A DNA stretch of 64,000 bases from Candidatus Marispirochaeta associata (lineage in GTDB: Bacteria > Spirochaetota > Spirochaetia > JC444 > Marispirochaetaceae): the NCBI GenBank assembly GCA_001749745.1, contig JWTM01000290.1, positions 124,001 through 188,000 on the forward strand, in the 5' to 3' direction. Below, piece by piece: positions 36,136-44,841 of the stretch; positions within the stretch are counted from its first letter, which is position 1, and each line of letters starts with the position of its first letter. The translations under genes and the position numbers were made by a program. The notes under the pieces were generated by a model. That model did no database searches and was not told the origin of the DNA. It saw only the letters and a program-made list of their open reading frames with translations.

Positions 36136-37920
36136 TTATGCTCCGTAGAGGGAGCCGAAGGTTGCGCAGGCCCGGTAGTCGGAGCCCTCTTTATCCATCC
36201 CGAAGGCGTTCCAGGCGGCGGGACGGAAAATCTTCTCTTCGTCCACATTGTGCATGCAGACCGGAATACGCAGGATGGAGGCCAGGGTAATCAGATCGGC
36301 GCCGATATGGCCGTAGCTGATGGCGCCGTGGTTGGCGCCCCAATTGGCCATTACCTGATAGACATCCCGGAAGGCGCCCTCGCCGGTCAGCCGGGGGGCG
36401 AACCAGGTGGTGGGCCAGGTAGGATTGGTGCGGTCGTCCAGAGTCTGATGCACCTCCTCGCTTAAGGAGACCGTCTCTCCTTCGGCAATCTGCAGAACCG
36501 GACCGATTCCCTTGACGATGTTGATGCGGGACATGGTAACCGGCATGCCGCCCTTGGTCAGGAAATCGGTAGAGTAGCCGCCGCCTCTGAAATATCCTGC
36601 GTCGGCGGCACAGAACTCGGTCGCCTCGAGACAGGCCTTCATCTCCTTTTCATTGATCTCCCAGAAGGGTTTAATCGCCGGTTTGCCATCCTTGCTCTGC
36701 TCGCCGGAACCGTCGAGGCAGGTGGAGCCCGAGTTGATCAGGTGGATCAGACCGTTGGCGGCGGCGCCGCTCATCTTCTTGCCGGTAACTCGTTCAATTG
36801 CCTCGGCGCTCCAGTAGGTCCGTACGTCGGAGAAGATCTGGGCGGTGTTGGTCAGGAGGTGACCGAAGAGCATGGCTGCGCCGTTGAGGCTGTCGTTCTC
36901 GGTGGCCATGATGTAGGGTTGACGCAGGCCGTTCCAGTCGAAGGAGGTGTTGAGCATGGTCTCCATAAAATCGCCGTTGGGGAAGTGATCGGTCCATTGG
37001 CGCTGTCCCTGGAAACCGGCGGCCAGGGCGTTATGCCCCAACGATTCCTCGCCGAAACCGAGTTTCGCCAGTTTGGGATTGCCGTTCATCAGGTCCTTGG
37101 CGATCAGGGTCATCTTGACCACGAACTCCCAGTCCGCCTCCTTCTGCTCCGGACTGCGTTGCTGATCGGCCGGATTGGGATCCTGGCCGACTTTACAGTT
37201 GGCCTTGGTCCAGGCCAAGGCCTTCTCGTACTCCTCTTTGTCGAAGATCTCCTCATCGATGCGACGGGTAAACTCGGACATATCCACATACTCGTTGCGC
37301 ATCCCCAGGAAATCCTGGAAGAAGTTTTCGTCGACGATGGAGCCGGCGATGCCCATGGAGACCGAACCCATGGAGAGATAGCTCGAACCGCGCATCATAG
37401 CGCAGGCTAAACCCGCTTTGGCGAAGGAGAGAATCTTCTCTTTTACGTCGCCGGGGACGGAGGTATCGTCGGCGTCCTGCACCTCCCTGCCGTAGATACC
37501 GAATGCGGGCAGCCCCTTCTGGGCGTAGCCGGCGAGGACCGCCGCCAGGTAGACCGCACCGGGCCGTTCGGTACCGTTGAAGCCCCAGACCGCTTTGGGG
37601 GTGGAGGGATCCATATCCATGGTCTCGGTGCCGTAGCACCAGCAGGGGGTGACCGTTAACGAAACCCCGACCCCTTCGTCGGCGAATTTTTGGGCGCACA
37701 TAGCCGATTCGGCTACGCCGCCGATGGTCCGGTCGGCGATCACGCATTCAACGGGATCACCGTTGGGGTAGCGCAGGTTTTCACTGATCAATGATGCTGC
37801 GGCCTTGGCCATGTTCATGGTCTGCTCTTCCAGGGATTCCCGGACCCCCTTTTCCCGTCCGTCGATGGTGGGACGAATCCCGACTTTGGGGAAGCTGTTA
37901 TAGAGTCTTTTGCTTGCCAT
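36136..37920 (-). CDS. fucI: L-fucose isomerase
   Basis: 594 residues from ATG 37920, close to the 591 of E. coli FucI; CGGAGGATTATTAT before the ATG decides the start against an earlier one 39 bases upstream that lies in the operator region. Typical segments: [51 protein letters not shown] and [16 protein letters not shown]. It interconverts L-fucose and L-fuculose (also D-arabinose/D-ribulose) with Mn2+. A strong promoter and a 28-bp palindrome lie just upstream, and a LacI-type regulator gene follows that. Confidence 0.96.
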   Translation of the reverse strand: MASKRLYNSFPKVGIRPTIDGREKGVRESLEEQTMNMAKAAASLISENLRYPNGDPVECVIADRTIGGVAESAMCAQKFADEGVGVSLTVTPCWCYGTETMDMDPSTPKAVWGFNGTERPGAVYLAAVLAGYAQKGLPAFGIYGREVQDADDTSVPGDVKEKILSFAKAGLACAMMRGSSYLSMGSVSMGIAGSIVDENFFQDFLGMRNEYVDMSEFTRRIDEEIFDKEEYEKALAWTKANCKVGQDPNPADQQRSPEQKEADWEFVVKMTLIAKDLMNGNPKLAKLGFGEESLGHNALAAGFQGQRQWTDHFPNGDFMETMLNTSFDWNGLRQPYIMATENDSLNGAAMLFGHLLTNTAQIFSDVRTYWSAEAIERVTGKKMSGAAANGLIHLINSGSTCLDGSGEQSKDGKPAIKPFWEINEKEMKACLEATEFCAADAGYFRGGGYSTDFLTKGGMPVTMSRINIVKGIGPVLQIAEGETVSLSEEVHQTLDDRTNPTWPTTWFAPRLTGEGAFRDVYQVMANWGANHGAISYGHIGADLITLASILRIPVCMHNVDEEKIFRPAAWNAFGMDKEGSDYRACATFGSLYGA

Positions 37921-37951
37921 ATAATAATCCTCCGTAAAAATATAATCCGGA

Positions 37952-37979
37952 TATGCCATGTAAACGATTACATGGCATA
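37952..37979. promoter_or_regulatory. LacI-family operator in front of fucI
   Basis: A perfect palindrome with 12-bp arms TATGCCATGTAA / TTACATGGCATA around ACGA. The core TGTAAACGATTACA (37959-37972) is a typical LacI/GalR-family operator. It covers the expected transcription start of the fucI promoter, so a bound repressor would block initiation or elongation. Confidence 0.85.
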
Positions 37980-37982
37980 CAC

Positions 37983-38011
37983 AGTATAGGGGAGCTTGGG
38001 GAAAAGCGCAA
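37983..38011 (-). promoter_or_regulatory. Promoter of the fucI operon
   Basis: On the minus strand TTGCGC (38006-38011), 17-base spacer, TATACT (37983-37988). The operator starts immediately downstream of the -10. Confidence 0.68.
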
Positions 38012-38026
38012 GGAAAATCTCATTCC

Positions 38027-39043
38027 TTAGAGAAGGCTCAGGGTCTTATGGGGGATAATCTCTGTGGGAAGGCGTTTGGTAACCGGCGGTCCATCGTACT
38101 CTTTGCGGATACGCTTCAAGAGGAGTTCCGCTGCCGCTCGACCCATCTCCCGCATAGGTTGGGCCAGGGTGAAAGCGGAGAAACCGAGGAGGGGGACCAG
38201 GTCCATGCTGTCGAAGCCCGCGGTCTGAATAGCCCGCTCCGCCCCCAAACCGCTCTGGAGAAGATAGCGGGTGGCGCCTACGTGCATGAAGTAGTTGGCG
38301 ATGAAGAGATGCTGCGGGGGATCGGGGAGGCCCATAAGCCGTTCGGTCAGGGTAAAGCCGGAATCGACGTGGAAATCGCCGAAGGCGACGAGATCCTCAT
38401 CTACCGCTATCCCATAGTCGTCATGGGCCTTCTTGAAGCCCTCCCATCGCTCCTGAGCGGTGGTTAGATCCTGTCGTCCGCCGATAAAGCCGATACGGCG
38501 GCGCTGGGACGCCTGCGGGGCGGTTTGCTGATTGTGACCATCGTATTCGGTCCCGCCGACGTTGTCCACCAGCACCGCGTCGCAGGCGAATCCGCTTACC
38601 AGCCGGTCGATGATTACCGTTCGAATGCCCCGGTCGGTCAGCGGGCTATAATGTGCGCCGTTATTACCGGCGGGAATGATAATCACCCCGTCTACCCGTT
38701 GGTCGCTTAAGAGGTCTATGCGCTTCTCCTCGGTGGCGCTGTTCTCGGCGGTGTTGCAGATGATCAGGCTGTAGCCCTCGGCCTGAAGCCTCTCCTCGAC
38801 TCCTTCGGCGATATACATGAAAAAGTCGTTGGCGATCTCTGGGGTCAGAAAGCCGACTGCATGGGTACGGCTGGTCTTTAAGGATCGGGCGATGGTATTG
38901 CGTCGGTAGCCAGATTCGGCTATCACCCTGCTAACGGCCTTGAAGGTCTCCGGAGCGATTCGGGAATCCTTGTTGAGTACCCTGGAGACGGTGGCGGTGG
39001 ATACGCCCGCAAGACGGGCTACATCCTTGATGGTGACGGCCAT
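38027..39043 (-). CDS. LacI-family transcriptional regulator of the fucose genes
   Basis: 338 residues: an N-terminal HTH (TIKDVARLAGVSTATVSRVL) and hinge helix (NTIARSLKTSRTHAVGF), then a periplasmic-binding-protein-like sugar domain. It probably represses fucI and itself through the shared TGTAAACGATTACA sites and is released by a fucose pathway metabolite. Between the usual GG and RRIGFIGG blocks (about 153-175), the segment TEYDGHNQQTAPQASQR looks unlike LacI relatives, which may reflect a local insertion, two compensating frameshifts or divergence. Total length is otherwise normal. Confidence 0.92.
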   Translation of the reverse strand: MAVTIKDVARLAGVSTATVSRVLNKDSRIAPETFKAVSRVIAESGYRRNTIARSLKTSRTHAVGFLTPEIANDFFMYIAEGVEERLQAEGYSLIICNTAENSATEEKRIDLLSDQRVDGVIIIPAGNNGAHYSPLTDRGIRTVIIDRLVSGFACDAVLVDNVGGTEYDGHNQQTAPQASQRRRIGFIGGRQDLTTAQERWEGFKKAHDDYGIAVDEDLVAFGDFHVDSGFTLTERLMGLPDPPQHLFIANYFMHVGATRYLLQSGLGAERAIQTAGFDSMDLVPLLGFSAFTLAQPMREMGRAAAELLLKRIRKEYDGPPVTKRLPTEIIPHKTLSLL

Positions 39044-39056
39044 AGAGATATTCTGC

Positions 39057-39070
39057 TGTAAACGATTACA
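39057..39070. promoter_or_regulatory. LacI-family operator in front of the regulator gene
   Basis: TGTAAACGATTACA, identical to the core of the fucI operator, 13 bases upstream of the regulator's start codon, consistent with autoregulation. Confidence 0.82.
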
Positions 39071-39099
39071 TTTGTCCAGTTATTTTTAACGGAGTCTGT

Positions 39100-39558
39100 T
39101 TAACCCTGCTCAGCGTCCTCTTCGGGGAAGAGAAACTGGTATTCCTCAGGAGATATGCCCTCCTTGGGAGTTGCGCTCTCCTCCCGGCTCTCCATCTGGC
39201 TCCGGATGCGGTCTACGTCGGTCGAATGGGTCTCTTTGAGGCCGGCAAGCTTTTCCTCGAAGGGGAGATAGCCCTCTTCGAGACTGCTGTCGCCGGAGAG
39301 GATACGCTCCAAGAGCCGGGCGAAACGCTCCTTGGTGATCTGCAGACTGCGCTGAATTTCCTGTATATTGACCAGTTGCGGATTGTCAATCAATTCGGCG
39401 TAGAGCTTGTTGATACTCGCATCGAGGAAGAAGAGATCCTCGATATACTTATCGAAGAAGAAGCGGGCGTCGAGTTTGAGATCCAGCCCCTGCTCGAGGG
39501 TATTGACGAACTCATTGATGAAGTAGAGATTATCCTCAAAATTGATGGTCTGACGCAT
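39100..39558 (-). CDS. Small helical protein, function unknown
   Basis: 152 residues, predicted mostly helical and acidic at the C-terminus (EEYQFLFPEEDAEQG), with no signal peptide or membrane segment. The start RQTINFEDNLYFINEFVNTL and the middle ITKERFARLLERIL suggest a coiled-coil or helical-bundle protein. GGAGG five bases before the ATG supports this strand; the opposite-strand frame is an antisense artefact. I recognise no family. It is divergent from rpsF. Confidence 0.72.
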   Translation of the reverse strand: MRQTINFEDNLYFINEFVNTLEQGLDLKLDARFFFDKYIEDLFFLDASINKLYAELIDNPQLVNIQEIQRSLQITKERFARLLERILSGDSSLEEGYLPFEEKLAGLKETHSTDVDRIRSQMESREESATPKEGISPEEYQFLFPEEDAEQG

Positions 39559-39612
39559 GCATCCTCCACTGACGCCTAGTCACTACAAGTATCGTCTCAG
39601 TAAGGAGTTGAC

Positions 39613-39641
39613 TTGACACTTAAATGGGAGTGTGTTAGTTT
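39613..39641 (+). promoter_or_regulatory. Promoter of the rpsF-ssb-rpsR-rplI-dnaB operon
   Basis: Perfect TTGACA (39613-39618), 17-base spacer, TAGTTT (39636-39641), about 65 bases before the rpsF start. Confidence 0.62.
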
Positions 39642-39665
39642 ACTGCGACCTCTTTATCCGCTCAA
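39637..39665 (-). promoter_or_regulatory. Candidate divergent promoter of the small helical protein
   Basis: On the minus strand TTGAGC (39660-39665), 17 bases, TAAACT (39637-39642). Its -10 occupies almost the same bases as the rpsF -10 on the other strand, so the two could not fire at once. Confidence 0.35.
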
Positions 39666-39676
39666 GAAGGGCGGAT
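39656..39676 (+). promoter_or_regulatory. Stem-loop in the rpsF leader
   Basis: ATCCGC / GCGGAT arms around a 9-base purine-rich loop, shortly after the predicted transcription start and 30 bases before the rpsF start. Many bacteria have an S6-S18-binding leader here with a conserved CCG; this hairpin contains CCG, but the match to that motif is unproven. Confidence 0.35.
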
Positions 39677-39705
39677 CGTATTATTAGTCCATGAGGAGGG
39701 ACAAC

Positions 39706-39987
39706 TTGAGAGACTACGAATTCACGGTCATCTTCCGTCCGGAAGAGGACGCCTACAAGCAAGGTTTTGAAAACCTTAAATCCTTGATGGAGAAGTTCGG
39801 CTTCACCCCGGAAAAGGATGAGGACATGGGCGTTCGCGACCTGGCCTACCTGATCAACAAGAAAGAACGCGGCCACTACCGCTACTATGAGCTGAAAGCA
39901 GAACCCGAGAAGGTTGCCGATTTCGATCGGGAGCTTCGTCTCGTGCAGGATGTGCTCAAGTTCTTATTCGTCAAGAAAGAAGCGTAA
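39706..39987 (+). CDS. rpsF: 30S ribosomal protein S6
   Basis: 93 residues, RDYEFTVIFRPEED being the S6 start. The TTG at 39706 is chosen because GAGGAGGG is six bases upstream and S6 proteins normally begin at this point; the ATG 15 bases earlier lies inside that ribosome site. S6 pairs with S18 in the 30S platform, encoded two genes later. Confidence 0.94.
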   Translation: MRDYEFTVIFRPEEDAYKQGFENLKSLMEKFGFTPEKDEDMGVRDLAYLINKKERGHYRYYELKAEPEKVADFDRELRLVQDVLKFLFVKKEA

Positions 39988-40005
39988 CGATTCCGGGAGG
40001 CTTCC

Positions 40006-40461
40006 ATGGCAAATCTTAACCACGTAGTTCTAATCGGCCGTCTCACCCGAGACTCGGAGCTGAAATACACCAACTCCGGTATGGCCGTCGCCAAACTCTC
40101 CATTGCTGTAAACCGTAGAAAGAGGTCCGGTGATCAGTGGACGGAGGAGGCGAACTTCTTCGATATCACGGTATTCGGCAAGACTGCTGAAAACCTGAAT
40201 CAGTACCTGGTAAAGGGGAAGGAGATCGCCGTCGAGGGTGAATTACGACAGAGCCGGTGGGAGCAGGACGGTCAGCCTCGAAGCAAGGTCGAGGTAATCG
40301 GCAATAACATTCAGCTTCTCGGCGGACCCGGCGGCTCCGGCGGAGTGCGGGGCGGCGAGAATCGCGGAGGCGGCTCATCCTTCGGCAACGACCGGGTGGA
40401 ACGCTACAAGCCCGATGCGGGCGGATACGACGACGGATTTGAGGATGACATTCCCTTCTAA
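40006..40461 (+). CDS. ssb: Single-stranded DNA-binding protein
   Basis: 151 residues: OB-fold (about 1-108; ANLNHVVLIGRLTRDSELKY), a Gly-rich linker and the C-terminal acidic tip DDIPF that recruits repair and replication partners. Its place between rpsF and rpsR is the classic one. Confidence 0.97.
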   Translation: MANLNHVVLIGRLTRDSELKYTNSGMAVAKLSIAVNRRKRSGDQWTEEANFFDITVFGKTAENLNQYLVKGKEIAVEGELRQSRWEQDGQPRSKVEVIGNNIQLLGGPGGSGGVRGGENRGGGSSFGNDRVERYKPDAGGYDDGFEDDIPF

Positions 40462-40509
40462 TTCGGCGTTGGACCAGAAATCGAGAGAATTACCAAGGAG
40501 ATTAAGCAT

Positions 40510-40821
40510 ATGAGTTCTGAAGATACTCAAGATCGCGGACGACCTGAAGAGAGCGGACGCGAAGAAGGACGCGACGGCGGACGCGGCGGATACCGAAGGG
40601 GAGGCGGAAAGCCCTTTTTTCGGCGCAAGGTATGTAAGTTCTGTACCCAGAATCTGGTGGCGGATTACAAGAATCCCGACGGCCTGCGCCGTTTTATCAC
40701 CGACCGGGGCAAGATTCTTCCCAGACGCATTACCGGTACCTGCGCGAAGCACCAGCGCACCCTCTCTACCGAGATCAAGCGCGCCCGGGTGCTGGCCTAT
40801 CTTCCTTTCGTGAAGAAATAA
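40510..40821 (+). CDS. rpsR: 30S ribosomal protein S18
   Basis: 103 residues. The S18 core starts near [12 protein letters not shown] with CAKH further on forms the zinc-binding type. About 35 extra N-terminal residues rich in Arg, Gly, Glu and Asp ([18 protein letters not shown]) precede it, longer than the usual S18 (about 75). AAGGAG precedes the ATG, so the extension is translated. Confidence 0.95.
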   Translation: MSSEDTQDRGRPEESGREEGRDGGRGGYRRGGGKPFFRRKVCKFCTQNLVADYKNPDGLRRFITDRGKILPRRITGTCAKHQRTLSTEIKRARVLAYLPFVKK

Positions 40822-40851
40822 GCCGGCCGCTAGTCAAAGGAGAATGAGAGT

Positions 40852-41475
40852 ATGAAGATTATTCTGAATGAAGACGTATATAACCTCGGAGAAGAGGGGG
40901 ATGTCTGTGAGGTAAAGCCCGGTTACGGCCGGAACTACCTGATTCCCCAAGGATTGGCGGTTGCCTATACGAAGGGCAATGCAGCTAAGTTCGAGCGCCG
41001 CCGGGACGCAATCGAGAAACGCAAGGAAGAGAAGCGAACCGCGGCCATGGGTGCCAAAGAGCGGATCGAGAGTCTCGAGCTGACCATTCCGATGCCCGCC
41101 GGGGATACCGGTAAACTCTTCGGTTCGGTTACCAATGCCACCGTTTCCGACGCCCTGGCCAAAGAGGGGCTCCACTTCGAGCGGAAGAAGATTGATCTTA
41201 CCGAGCATACCATCAAGATGATCGGTAAGTACAAGGCCCGGGTCAAGCTCTACGAAAGCAATGTGGCCGAGCTGGTATTCAAGGTCGTCGATGAGAAGAC
41301 CGGCGAGATGGTCCCCAAAGGCTCCGCTAAGGTAGCCGAGGCGCCCGCCGTGAGCGAAGAGGCCGAAGAGGAAGCCGTCGAAGCTGAAGAGTCTGCGGCC
41401 GAGGCAGAGGTTGAAGAGACCGTCTCGGAAGAGTCTGCGGCCGTCGAAGAGAGTTCGAGCGACGAAGAAGAGTAG
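40852..41475 (+). CDS. rplI: 50S ribosomal protein L9 with an acidic C-terminal tail
   Basis: 207 residues against about 150 for most L9. Residues 1-150 are standard: MKIILNEDVYNLGEEGDV, GYGRNYLIPQGLA, a long connecting helix and the C-terminal RNA-binding domain. The last 55 or so residues are almost only E, A, V and S, an unstructured acidic tail. AAAGGAG precedes the ATG. Confidence 0.95.
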   Translation: MKIILNEDVYNLGEEGDVCEVKPGYGRNYLIPQGLAVAYTKGNAAKFERRRDAIEKRKEEKRTAAMGAKERIESLELTIPMPAGDTGKLFGSVTNATVSDALAKEGLHFERKKIDLTEHTIKMIGKYKARVKLYESNVAELVFKVVDEKTGEMVPKGSAKVAEAPAVSEEAEEEAVEAEESAAEAEVEETVSEESAAVEESSSDEEE

Positions 41476-41504
41476 GTGCTCAAGGCTTAGGCAGAGAATA
41501 GATC

Positions 41505-42845
41505 GTGCCTGAAAACTTACGAGATGCAGTACCGCCCCACAATCTGGACGCCGAGAAGGCCACCTTAGGGGCGGTATTCCTTAATCCCGACTGTCTCTCC
41601 ACCGTGCTGGAGCAGCTACGCAGTCGGGATTTTTTTAAGACCTCCCACCGGAAGATATTCGATGCCATGGTCAATCTCTTCAACAAGGGCGAGACCCTCG
41701 ATCTCATCACCGTCACCGATGAACTCAGGAACGAGGGCGAGCTCGACGGCGCCGGCGGCCTGGGGTATATCTCCACCCTGACCGAGGCTACCCCCACCAG
41801 CGCCAACGTAGCCTATTATGCGGGGATTGTCCGTTCCACCAGTCTGCGGCGCAATCTACTCCATGTGGCCCACGAGATGATCTCGGACGCCCAGGACGAG
41901 ACCGTGCAGACCCGGGAGATCATCGAAGAGGCGGAAAAGCGCATCTTCGACCTGGCCGAGGAGAATCCAACCGGCCACTACAAACCTGCCGGAGAGGTTA
42001 TCGCCAAGACGATAGAGGCGATCGAGAAGCTCTATCATACCCGGGATAGCTACACCGGCGTTCCCTGCGGCATCCCCGATCTGGACAAGATGACCTCGGG
42101 CTTCCAGAAATCCGAGTTTATCGTTATCGGCGCCCGGCCTTCGGTAGGAAAGACCGCCCTGGCCTTGACGATGGCTTCGAACATGGCCATCCGTTCTCGG
42201 CGGCCGATCGGATTTTTTACCCTCGAGATGTCCGACATGGCCCTGATGCAGCGCTTGGTAGCTGCCGAAGCCAGGATCAATTCGGAGATATTGAGAACCG
42301 GGATGCTGAAGCCCTCTGATTTCAACAAACTTACCGAGGCGGCCGGCCGAATCTACGAGGCACCTCTCTTCATAGACGACTCGCCCAACATCAAGCTCCT
42401 CGATCTGAGAGCTCAAGCCAGACGGATGCGTCAGCAGGAAAAGGTCGAAGCGATATTCGTCGACTACATCGGTCTGGTAGAGCCGGAGAATAAGTACAAC
42501 ATTCCCCGGCACGAACAGGTGGCCGAGACCTCGCGTTCCTTGAAATCCCTGGCCCGGGAACTCGATATTCCTATCATCTGTCTCTCCCAGGTAGGTCGCC
42601 AGTCGGAGGGGAAGGCCCCGACCTTGGCGGATCTGCGGGAATCGGGTTCCATCGAGCAGGATGCGGATGTAGTAATGTTCCTTCACCGCGATCGGGGCGA
42701 AAGAGAAGGAACCTCGGATATGAACAACATCGAGACCGAACTGATCGTCGCCAAACAGCGTAACGGTCCCGTGGGTACGGTAAAGGTCGCCTTCATTCCG
42801 AAGTATACGAAGTTCGAATCCTTAAGCTTCGAGAAAGTCGGCTAG
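41505..42845 (+). CDS. dnaB: Replicative DNA helicase DnaB
   Basis: 446 residues: N-terminal domain (PPHNLDAEKATLGAVFLNPD), linker helix and RecA-like motor with Walker A ARPSVGKT and the family segments GFFTLEMS and ADLRESGSIEQDADV. It unwinds DNA at the fork. GTG start at 41505. Last gene of the operon; its stop codon lies in the loop of a strong hairpin. Confidence 0.97.
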   Translation: MPENLRDAVPPHNLDAEKATLGAVFLNPDCLSTVLEQLRSRDFFKTSHRKIFDAMVNLFNKGETLDLITVTDELRNEGELDGAGGLGYISTLTEATPTSANVAYYAGIVRSTSLRRNLLHVAHEMISDAQDETVQTREIIEEAEKRIFDLAEENPTGHYKPAGEVIAKTIEAIEKLYHTRDSYTGVPCGIPDLDKMTSGFQKSEFIVIGARPSVGKTALALTMASNMAIRSRRPIGFFTLEMSDMALMQRLVAAEARINSEILRTGMLKPSDFNKLTEAAGRIYEAPLFIDDSPNIKLLDLRAQARRMRQQEKVEAIFVDYIGLVEPENKYNIPRHEQVAETSRSLKSLARELDIPIICLSQVGRQSEGKAPTLADLRESGSIEQDADVVMFLHRDRGEREGTSDMNNIETELIVAKQRNGPVGTVKVAFIPKYTKFESLSFEKVG

Positions 42846-42857
42846 GCCGACCTTCTC
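42831..42857. other. Stem-loop spanning the convergent ends of dnaB and the WD40 gene
   Basis: 12-bp arms (one A-C mismatch) GAGAAAGTCGGC / GCCGACCTTCTC, with TAG, the dnaB stop, as loop; the second arm reaches into the stop codon of the opposite gene. No T run on either side, so a bidirectional end-of-transcript structure is plausible but not a standard terminator. Confidence 0.5.
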
Positions 42858-44841
42858 AATAACGAATCTCCTCGTTCTCGAAAACGGCATAATGCGACCG
42901 GGCTCCGGGCGAGGATTGATACCCCTTATCGCTGAGAAAAAGCCACTCATCATCCTCGAAGAGGAAGAGAGTTCCCAGGTGCCGACCGGTACGACTATTC
43001 CAGATACTCGCGCTGCCGTCGTTATTGAGGCTCGCTACTAGGCCACGCTCGCTGCTGATCTTGCGGGGGATACTTTCAACCTGCTCGAGATTCGAGAATC
43101 CCTGCCATCCCGAGACCAGAAGGCCGGAAGAGCCGATCGAGGTATAGAGTCTCAGGTCCTCCAGTACGAAGGCGGAACTCCGATCCTCCCCGGGGAAGGA
43201 GAGCAGCGCCCGGGAGCGTTGAAAGTCGCTTCCTTGAAGCTCCCGCAGGACGGTTACGATTCTACCCTGACGCTCCTGAAGACCGAGGGTGTATAGGCTT
43301 CCGGTAAGGGGTTCATAGCGGATGGCGAATGTAAGCAGCTCGGAGGCAGTGAGGGGGACCGTCTCTCCGGTGCGTAGATTGATACGCATCAGGGGCGACG
43401 GGAAACGGGCCGAGGGATTTCGTCCGGCGATAATCGTATCTTCGTCTATAAAGGTCGCATCCCGGATCCCGGATGCGGCATACTGATATTGCAGCTCCCG
43501 CTCTTCGAGGTTATAGATATTGATGCGGCCGTTTCGGTCGAGGCTCAAGAGCCTCTCTCCATCTGTATAGATCTCCTCGGTACCCGCCTCCACAGGAAAA
43601 AGCTCCTCGAAGCTGCCGCTGGAGACGGAGAAGAGATAGGCCTTATCCGCTTTGTCCCCGTTCCAAACGACCCCGCTGCGGCTGTCTAAGGGGAGAAAGC
43701 CGCCGTTGTCGTCGAATGGCAGGGAGACCGTAGTTCTATTGAGCCTCTCCGGCGACTCGGGGTTGGATGAAACCAGCTCCGGGGCATCGAATAGCTGAAT
43801 CTGTCCCGGGCCGCTTAACGCAAGGCTGCCGTTCCATATATCGATATCGCTCAGGCTGGCGGGATTACCGCTAATCCAGCGGCGGAAACCGTTGGCGGCT
43901 GAAAAATAGCCGAGGCTTCCGTCGTCCATCCCGGAAATGATTCTGTTTTGCCGATAGGTCAGGGCCGACGGGCGAATGCCGCGCAGGGTCGATCGATCGC
44001 TGATGCGAAGTTGCCGGCGGCTCGAGGAGAAATCTACGGTGAGAATCTCCTGTTGTCGACCGGTAGAGCGGATAAGGGTCGCTTCCCTCTGGCTTGGATG
44101 GGTCACGATTTCAGCGATGCCGTCAACCTCGAGACGCGAGAGGGTCGCACCGGAGACCAGGTCGAAGAGATAGAGAAAATCGCCCCGGTAGCCGAGACCA
44201 AAGAGGCGATCGGCGCTGAAGGAGATCAGTTCCAGGTTACTGGCGGTTCCGATGGGCGCCGCTTTGCGCTGATCCTGCTCGAGATCCCAGTAGACGATGT
44301 TCCCCGAGGGGAGATAGGAGACCAGAGTCTTCTCGCTTCCCGAGATAAACGAGGAGGAGACGATTCCGTAACCGCTCTCGGCCAGTTTCTTCCGAGCGCC
44401 GGCCTTGGCATCCAGAAGGTTGAAGCTCCGATAATCGGTGACGCTGTAGTAGAGGAAGGTTCCCTGGGGAGAGAAGCCGATGTCGAGGGGCTGCTCCTCG
44501 AGGCGTATGCTGTAGAGTTCGGTATTCTCCCGCCAGTTGAACAGCCCGAGGCGGTAGGTATTGATGTTATCCGTAGCCACATAGGCGCATATCGGTTCGG
44601 TCGGGTGCACCGCGAGGCGGGAGAGGCCTAAGTGACTCACTTGCCTAGTGTAGAGAATACGCTGATTATCCCAGACCTTGATCGTACCGTCGGCGGCGGC
44701 GGAAACAAGCCTGTTGCTTAGGGGATGGACTGCTAAGGCCGTGACCGTATCATTGTGGTTAGCCTGTACGACAATGCGCTCCTCGGCCAATAGGAGCGAG
44801 GGTAGGAGTAAAAAGGCGGCGAAGAGGAGACGCAAGCGCAT
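42856..44841 (-). CDS. Exported WD40-repeat-like protein
   Basis: 661 residues with a signal peptide (RLRLLFAAFLLLPSLLLAEE), then beta-propeller-like repeats, the clearest LVSAAADGTIKVWD at about residue 45 and NNDGSASIWNSRTGRHLG near the C-terminus; other blades are degenerate. Presumably periplasmic and a binding scaffold. Its ATG overlaps the stop of the CpXC-like gene (TAATG), so the two are translationally coupled and belong to the rseP operon. Function unknown. Confidence 0.8.
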   Translation of the reverse strand: MRLRLLFAAFLLLPSLLLAEERIVVQANHNDTVTALAVHPLSNRLVSAAADGTIKVWDNQRILYTRQVSHLGLSRLAVHPTEPICAYVATDNINTYRLGLFNWRENTELYSIRLEEQPLDIGFSPQGTFLYYSVTDYRSFNLLDAKAGARKKLAESGYGIVSSSFISGSEKTLVSYLPSGNIVYWDLEQDQRKAAPIGTASNLELISFSADRLFGLGYRGDFLYLFDLVSGATLSRLEVDGIAEIVTHPSQREATLIRSTGRQQEILTVDFSSSRRQLRISDRSTLRGIRPSALTYRQNRIISGMDDGSLGYFSAANGFRRWISGNPASLSDIDIWNGSLALSGPGQIQLFDAPELVSSNPESPERLNRTTVSLPFDDNGGFLPLDSRSGVVWNGDKADKAYLFSVSSGSFEELFPVEAGTEEIYTDGERLLSLDRNGRINIYNLEERELQYQYAASGIRDATFIDEDTIIAGRNPSARFPSPLMRINLRTGETVPLTASELLTFAIRYEPLTGSLYTLGLQERQGRIVTVLRELQGSDFQRSRALLSFPGEDRSSAFVLEDLRLYTSIGSSGLLVSGWQGFSNLEQVESIPRKISSERGLVASLNNDGSASIWNSRTGRHLGTLFLFEDDEWLFLSDKGYQSSPGARSHYAVFENEEIRY

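Noticed and set aside
39500..42845. Replication origin near dnaB
   Set aside because: No dnaA gene and no DnaA-box cluster noticed; the rpsF-dnaB operon is not evidence for an origin.
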